DNA of 8,427 nt. Origin: Streptosporangiaceae bacterium (lineage in GTDB: Bacteria > Actinomycetota > Actinomycetes > Streptosporangiales > Streptosporangiaceae). Below, one piece after another: positions 5,123 through 8,427 of this stretch. Where the stretch lies: NCBI GenBank assembly GCA_030042885.1, contig JASHYW010000423.1:1-8427 (forward strand), in the 5' to 3' direction. Within the stretch, counting starts at the first letter, position 1; each line of letters begins with the position of its first letter. The notes under the pieces are model-generated. The model did no database searches, was not told where the DNA came from, and saw only the letters and a program-made list of their open reading frames with translations. The position numbers and the translations under genes were made by a program.

Positions 5123-8080
5123 GTGAGTGACATATACGAGATGGGGCTGGAGGCGAACGCGGCGAACTACGCGCCGCTGACTCCGCTGGTGTTCTTGGAC
5201 TGGAGCGCGGACGTCTATCCTGACCGGCTGGCGGTCGTGCATGGCAGGCGGCGGTTCACCTGGGCGCAGACTCGCGAGCGGTGCCAGCGGCTTGCCTCGG
5301 CGTTGTCGGCGCGGGGCGTGGCCCGTGGTGACACGGTGTCGGTGGTCGCGGCGAACACCCCGGAGATGGTGGAGGCGCATTTCGGGGTCCCGATGACCGG
5401 CGCGGTGCTGAACACAGTCAACACCAGGCTGGACGCGGCGACGATCGGCTACATCCTCGATCACGCCCAGGCCCGGGTCCTGATCACCGACCGGGAGTTC
5501 TCCCCGGTGGTGGCCGAGGCGCTGCGGCTGTGCGAGGCGAGCCCGCTGGTGGTCGACATCGACGATCCCGAGTACGACGGGCCCGGGGACCGGCTGGGAC
5601 AAGAGGACTACGAGACCCTGCTTTCTGGTGCGGCGCCGCGGTATGAGCGGGCCGAGCCGGCGGATGAGTGGCAGGCGATCTCGCTGAACTACACCTCGGG
5701 CACGACGGGCAGGCCCAAAGGCGTCGTCTACCACCACCGGGGCGCGCACCTGAACGCCGTGGGGAACATCCTGACCTGGGGCATGCCCCGGCACAGCGTT
5801 TACCTGTGGACGCTGCCGATGTTCCACTGCAACGGCTGGTGCTTCCCGTGGACGATCGCGGCGAACTCGGGCACGAACGTGTGCCTGCGCAAGGTGGACG
5901 CCGCAGAGATCTTCCGGCTGATGCGGGCCGAGGGCATCACCCACTACTGCGGGGCCCCTACCGTGCACAACCTGCTGATCAACGCGCCCGAGGAGCTGCG
6001 CGAGGGCATCGGCCGGGTCTGTGCCATGGTGGCCGCCGCCGCCCCGCCGGCCGCGATGATCGAGGGCATGGAGCGGCTGGGGTTCGACTTGACCCACGTC
6101 TACGGGCTGACCGAAACCTACGGGCCCGCCGCGGTATGTGCCAAGCACGAGGACTGGGACGATCTGGACGTCGCGGGGCGGGCGCAGCGCAACGGCCGGC
6201 AGGGGGTGCGGTATCAGCTCCAAGACGCGATGACGGTCATCAGCCAAGAGGACGGCACCCGCGTGCCCGCCGACGGCCAGACCCTCGGCGAAATCGTGTT
6301 CCGGGGCAACATCACCATGAAGGGATACCTGAAAGACCCAGACGCCACCCAGGAGGCCTTCGCCGGCGGCTGGTTCCACTCCGGAGACCTGGCAGTACTT
6401 GAGCCTGATGGGTACGTGAAGATCAAGGACCGGGCCAAGGATGTGATCATCTCCGGCGGAGAGAACATCTCCTCGATCGAGGTCGAGGACGTGCTCTGCC
6501 GCCACCCCGCCGTCGCCATGGCCGGCGTGGTCGCCCAGCCCGACCCCAAATGGGGTGAGACCCCGCTGGCGTACGTGGAACTCAAACCAGGCGCACAAGC
6601 CACCGAGGCGGAGCTTATCGAGTACTGCCGGGCACGCCTGCCTCACTTTAAAGCCCCCAGAACGGTGGTGTTCACACAGCTGCCCAAGACCTCCACCGGC
6701 AAGATCCAAAAGCAGGTCCTGCGCGATCAGGCCCGATCCGCCTCCGCCATCGACAGCACAGCTGATTTAGACAGCTCACCCCTCGGTAGCAGGTCACGCT
6801 CTGTCATCTGTCTCCACGACTGGTTGCGCGCACAATGCCGCCTGGACGGCAGCGCAGTCACGACAGCCCGGGTGAGACTTACGGCGCGACCAGATCGCCC
6901 GGACGACCTCCGGGTCAGGAGGTCCAAAACGCACCGTTATGAGCCCGGACTTCCGCAGACAGTAGGCAAGCGATCAAGCGAAAATGGCGTGCGACCTGCG
7001 CAAAGGGTGGGCAGGCTTGATCGATGCGTGTTACTACAGGATCGGGCTGATCGGCGTCAGCTGCTGGCGTCCGTCTCGGTGGTGAAGTCGAAGAACCGTC
7101 GTGGCTCGGGGAGCTTGAGTGCGCTGAGGATGGTGCTGGCCAGCGGTGGTGACCGAGCGCTGGGCGACTTGGCCGTCGGTGGTGGCGAGGGTGACCAGGT
7201 GCATCCGCTCGAGCTCGTGCCGGATTTTGCGCCAGGTGCCGCAGGCCGTGTTCTCGATGACGCGGATGAGCAGCAGGGCGAGCCAGCACAGCTGGACGTG
7301 GGCGCGGATCCGGTCCTCGCGGTAGTGGTAGACGGGCCGCAGCTTGAGGGCGCCCTTCATGTCCCGCCAGCCGCTTTCCACCGCGATCAGCTGCTTGCAG
7401 GCGGCGGCCAGGTCGCCGGGGGTGAGGGTCTCGTCGTTGGTGCGCAGCAGCCACTTGCCGTCCAGGCCGGCTTCCCGCTTGATGGCGCCGCGGTCGATAC
7501 GCAGCAGCCCGCTGGGGGTGCGGCGCAGGAACCGGCGCAGCTCCGGCTTGTCCTTCAAGGACCCGGCCAGCTCATCCCGCTTGCGCTGGTCCACGTGCCG
7601 GAGCCGTCGATGAGGCCTTCCAGGTGTTTCACGAGCCGGTCGCGGACTAGCCGGTCCCGCAACGCCTGCTCAGGGTTGTGGCAGATCACGAACCGCTCTG
7701 CCCGCTCCCCGGCGTCCCGTGCAGGCACCCACACCTCCTTGACCCGCAGGTTCCCGGCGACGGCGTGCCGGTCACGTGGCTGGGGCCGCGGCGCCATCGT
7801 GGTGATCGGCCCCGCTGCCGATAACGAGTTTCACCTGGCCCAGTTCGACCTGGGCCAGGCGACGATGGCGATGATCCTGGCCGCCGCCGACCTGGGCATC
7901 GGCAGCTGCCACGCGGGGTCGCAGACATGCCGCTCGCCCGCCAGATGCTCGGCTTTCCCCAGGACCGCAGCTGGGCGCCGCTCATTTCCCTCGGCTACCC
8001 GGCGGACCGGCCGCTGGCACCGGTCAAGAACCCCCCGGCGGCGGCCCTTCGGCGAGGTTGTGCACCGCGGCCGCTGGTAG
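5123..8080 (+). CDS. AMP-forming acyl-CoA synthetase (FadD/DmdB-like) with an aberrant 440-residue read-through tail
   Basis: The enzyme activates carboxylic acids to acyl-CoA through an acyl-adenylate. I choose the GTG at 5123 (VSDIYEMGLEANAANYAPL) because GGAGG lies 4 bases upstream; an ATG at 5111 lacks such a site. In GTG numbering: P-loop YTSGTTGRPKG at 190-200, YGLTETYGP at 327-335, HSGDL at 419-423, DRAKDVIISGGENIS at 436-450, and the C-terminal PKTSTGKIQK with catalytic Lys527. The family-like part ends near residue 541 (about base 6745), the usual length for this subfamily. No stop follows: the frame stays open another 444 codons, crossing a leftward transposase remnant in antisense (about 7057-7768) and then reading the sense strand of a nitroreductase fragment from 7790 (residue 890). 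The tail is therefore an artefact of rearrangement, not a domain. The adenylating part looks intact; whether the 985-residue product is stable is unknown. The substrate is probably medium- or long-chain or a related carboxylate. Confidence 0.85.
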   Translation: MSDIYEMGLEANAANYAPLTPLVFLDWSADVYPDRLAVVHGRRRFTWAQTRERCQRLASALSARGVARGDTVSVVAANTPEMVEAHFGVPMTGAVLNTVNTRLDAATIGYILDHAQARVLITDREFSPVVAEALRLCEASPLVVDIDDPEYDGPGDRLGQEDYETLLSGAAPRYERAEPADEWQAISLNYTSGTTGRPKGVVYHHRGAHLNAVGNILTWGMPRHSVYLWTLPMFHCNGWCFPWTIAANSGTNVCLRKVDAAEIFRLMRAEGITHYCGAPTVHNLLINAPEELREGIGRVCAMVAAAAPPAAMIEGMERLGFDLTHVYGLTETYGPAAVCAKHEDWDDLDVAGRAQRNGRQGVRYQLQDAMTVISQEDGTRVPADGQTLGEIVFRGNITMKGYLKDPDATQEAFAGGWFHSGDLAVLEPDGYVKIKDRAKDVIISGGENISSIEVEDVLCRHPAVAMAGVVAQPDPKWGETPLAYVELKPGAQATEAELIEYCRARLPHFKAPRTVVFTQLPKTSTGKIQKQVLRDQARSASAIDSTADLDSSPLGSRSRSVICLHDWLRAQCRLDGSAVTTARVRLTARPDRPDDLRVRRSKTHRYEPGLPQTVGKRSSENGVRPAQRVGRLDRCVLLQDRADRRQLLASVSVVKSKNRRGSGSLSALRMVLASGGDRALGDLAVGGGEGDQVHPLELVPDFAPGAAGRVLDDADEQQGEPAQLDVGADPVLAVVVDGPQLEGALHVPPAAFHRDQLLAGGGQVAGGEGLVVGAQQPLAVQAGFPLDGAAVDTQQPAGGAAQEPAQLRLVLQGPGQLIPLALVHVPEPSMRPSRCFTSRSRTSRSRNACSGLWQITNRSARSPASRAGTHTSLTRRFPATACRSRGWGRGAIVVIGPAADNEFHLAQFDLGQATMAMILAAADLGIGSCHAGSQTCRSPARCSAFPRTAAGRRSFPSATRRTGRWHRSRTPRRRPFGEVVHRGRW
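6905..6924 (+). other. Stem-loop GACCTCC-N6-GGAGGTC
   Basis: A perfect 7-base-pair stem with a 6-base loop, lying after the acyl-CoA synthetase catalytic domain and before the transposase remnant. It has no following T run, so it is a weak terminator candidate at best; it may be the original transcript end or part of an insertion boundary. Confidence 0.3.
6936..7789 (-). mobile_element. Truncated IS1634-type insertion sequence
   Basis: Contains the C-terminal part of an IS1634-type transposase reading leftward plus about 120 bases of downstream sequence. The left limit is a guess: CCGTTATGAGCCCGGACTTC near 6935-6955 resembles a terminal sequence I associate with these elements, but the matching right end is missing. 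On the right the element stops abruptly between about 7768 and 7789, where nitroreductase coding sequence begins, so the transposase 5' half and one terminal repeat were deleted. An inverted repeat CGATCAAGC (6971-6979) / GCTTGATCG (7015-7023) lies downstream of the transposase stop. Confidence 0.5.
7057..7768 (-). pseudogene. IS1634-family DDE transposase, C-terminal part, frameshifted
   Basis: Three frames join to give about 237 residues. The first (7768 to about 7591) reads HAVAGNLRVKEVWVPARD and FVICHNPEQALRDRLVRDRL. The second (about 7594 to 7141) reads DQRKRDELAGSLKDKPELRR and continues with LLRIDRGAIKREAGLDGKWL, KQLIAVESGWRDMK, HYREDRIRAHVQLCWLALLL and LERMHLVTLATTDGQVAQR. The third (about 7140 to TGA 7057) reads TILSALKLPEPRRFFDFTTE and ends DASS. 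The pattern x-KQLIAVESGWRDMK is the C-terminal YREK-like region of IS4/IS1634 transposases with the third catalytic acidic residue (Glu) and the conserved Lys kept, but the usual Tyr is Cys here. The N-terminal half carrying the first two catalytic Asp residues is missing, so the product cannot transpose. Confidence 0.8.
7790..8080 (+). pseudogene. Nitroreductase-family C-terminal remnant with two frameshifts
   Basis: The + strand reads GAIVVIGPAADNEFHLAQFD, then LGQATMAMILAAADLGIGS, then after a one-base loss in a G run (7915-7918) VADMPLARQMLGFPQDRSW and APLISLGYPADRPLAPVKNP, then after a one-base gain in a C run (8031-8036) RRRPFGEVVHRGRW and TAG. This is the C-terminal part of an FMN-dependent nitroreductase-like protein, with the helix LGQATMAMILAAADLGIGS and the closing ISLGYP.....PVKNPRRRPF phrase typical of the family. 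The FMN-binding N-terminal half is absent; the truncated transposase abuts it. The first segment shares its frame with the acyl-CoA synthetase read-through. It cannot encode a functional enzyme. Confidence 0.72.
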
Positions 8081-8427
8081 CCCGCCGACGGTGAACGGGG
8101 CCCTTGTGCCACCAGCCCGCATGGTAACCGGCCGGGTGGCCAGCCTGAGCGGCCGTCGCGGTCGGCCATCTTCTGACGCTCTGTAATTGACCCTTGCCTG
8201 GGCGCAGTGCGAGTAGCCGCCTGATTGGCGCGGATCTGGCATCGCCGCCGGGCGCGGAACTGGCCGTCCAGAACGGGATATCCGGTGCGGCCGGGCCGTG
8301 CTGGTGCTGCGTCGCCCTGGCGAGGCCGATGCCCGGCCGCAGCGGACTTGGCCCGGATACGATCGCGAAACTGTCCGGCGGTAAGGCCGCCGTCCCGCCG
8401 CCTCGGCCGAGAAGAGTTCTTACTGTG
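8081..8427. other. Right end of the window, no recognised gene
   Basis: One leftward frame stays open from the right edge at 8427 down past 8169 (through LTAGQFRDRIRAKSAAAGHR), but it lacks a recognised motif, continues antisense into the nitroreductase remnant, and long open frames are expected in such GC-rich DNA. It could be the end of a gene beginning outside the window; I would not call it. Confidence 0.35.

Noticed and set aside
5105..6709. 534-codon leftward open frame opposite the acyl-CoA synthetase
   Set aside because: It is the antisense shadow of a gene with clear catalytic motifs, has no family-like sequence and is expected in GC-rich DNA.
7831..8427. Leftward frame open from the right edge
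   Set aside because: It runs antisense over the nitroreductase remnant, shows no motif and is plausible by chance at this base composition; it could only be judged with sequence beyond the window.

Overview
The window is GC-rich DNA whose codon third positions are mostly G or C, and it reads like an actinomycete chromosome or large plasmid (Streptomyces-like). The assignment to actinobacteria is an inference from composition and from the families seen: an IS1634-type transposase, a GH15-type glucoamylase remnant, a FadD-type acyl-CoA synthetase and a cysteine-motif coiled-coil protein. Intact genes alternate with heavily broken ones, which suits an accessory region under turnover.

Layout. 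Bases 1-171 hold the 5' end of a leftward gene leaving the window, preceded by a 24-codon reading frame. Bases 172-493 have no convincing gene. An AT-rich block at 494-525 contains overlapping palindromes, a likely operator/promoter. It precedes two small rightward frames joined by a TGATG stop/start overlap; the second encodes a striking protein with Ser at every third residue. Two leftward helical-protein genes follow: a 124-residue phasin-like protein (1283-1657) and a 362-residue protein with an N-terminal Cys/His motif and a duplicated 104-residue coiled-coil unit (1868-2956). Bases 3098-4253 are a graveyard: a GH15-like C-terminus broken by three small frameshifts, then a tyrosine-recombinase scrap. 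An intact VOC-fold protein (4341-4781) and an acyl-CoA synthetase (from 5123) follow.

The synthetase is complete to its C-terminal catalytic lysine but has lost its normal stop. The frame runs on about 440 codons, antisense through a truncated IS1634-type transposase and then in frame into the C-terminal part of a nitroreductase, ending at 8080. Bases 8081-8427 show nothing recognisable.

The intact genes do not form an obvious single pathway. The synthetase and VOC protein are rightward but separated by about 340 bases. The most unusual element is the operator-plus-coupled-small-gene locus at 494-1032. The IS-generated chimeric frame is the main annotation trap. Several frameshifts fall in short G or C runs, so sequencing or assembly error has to be weighed against true gene decay.
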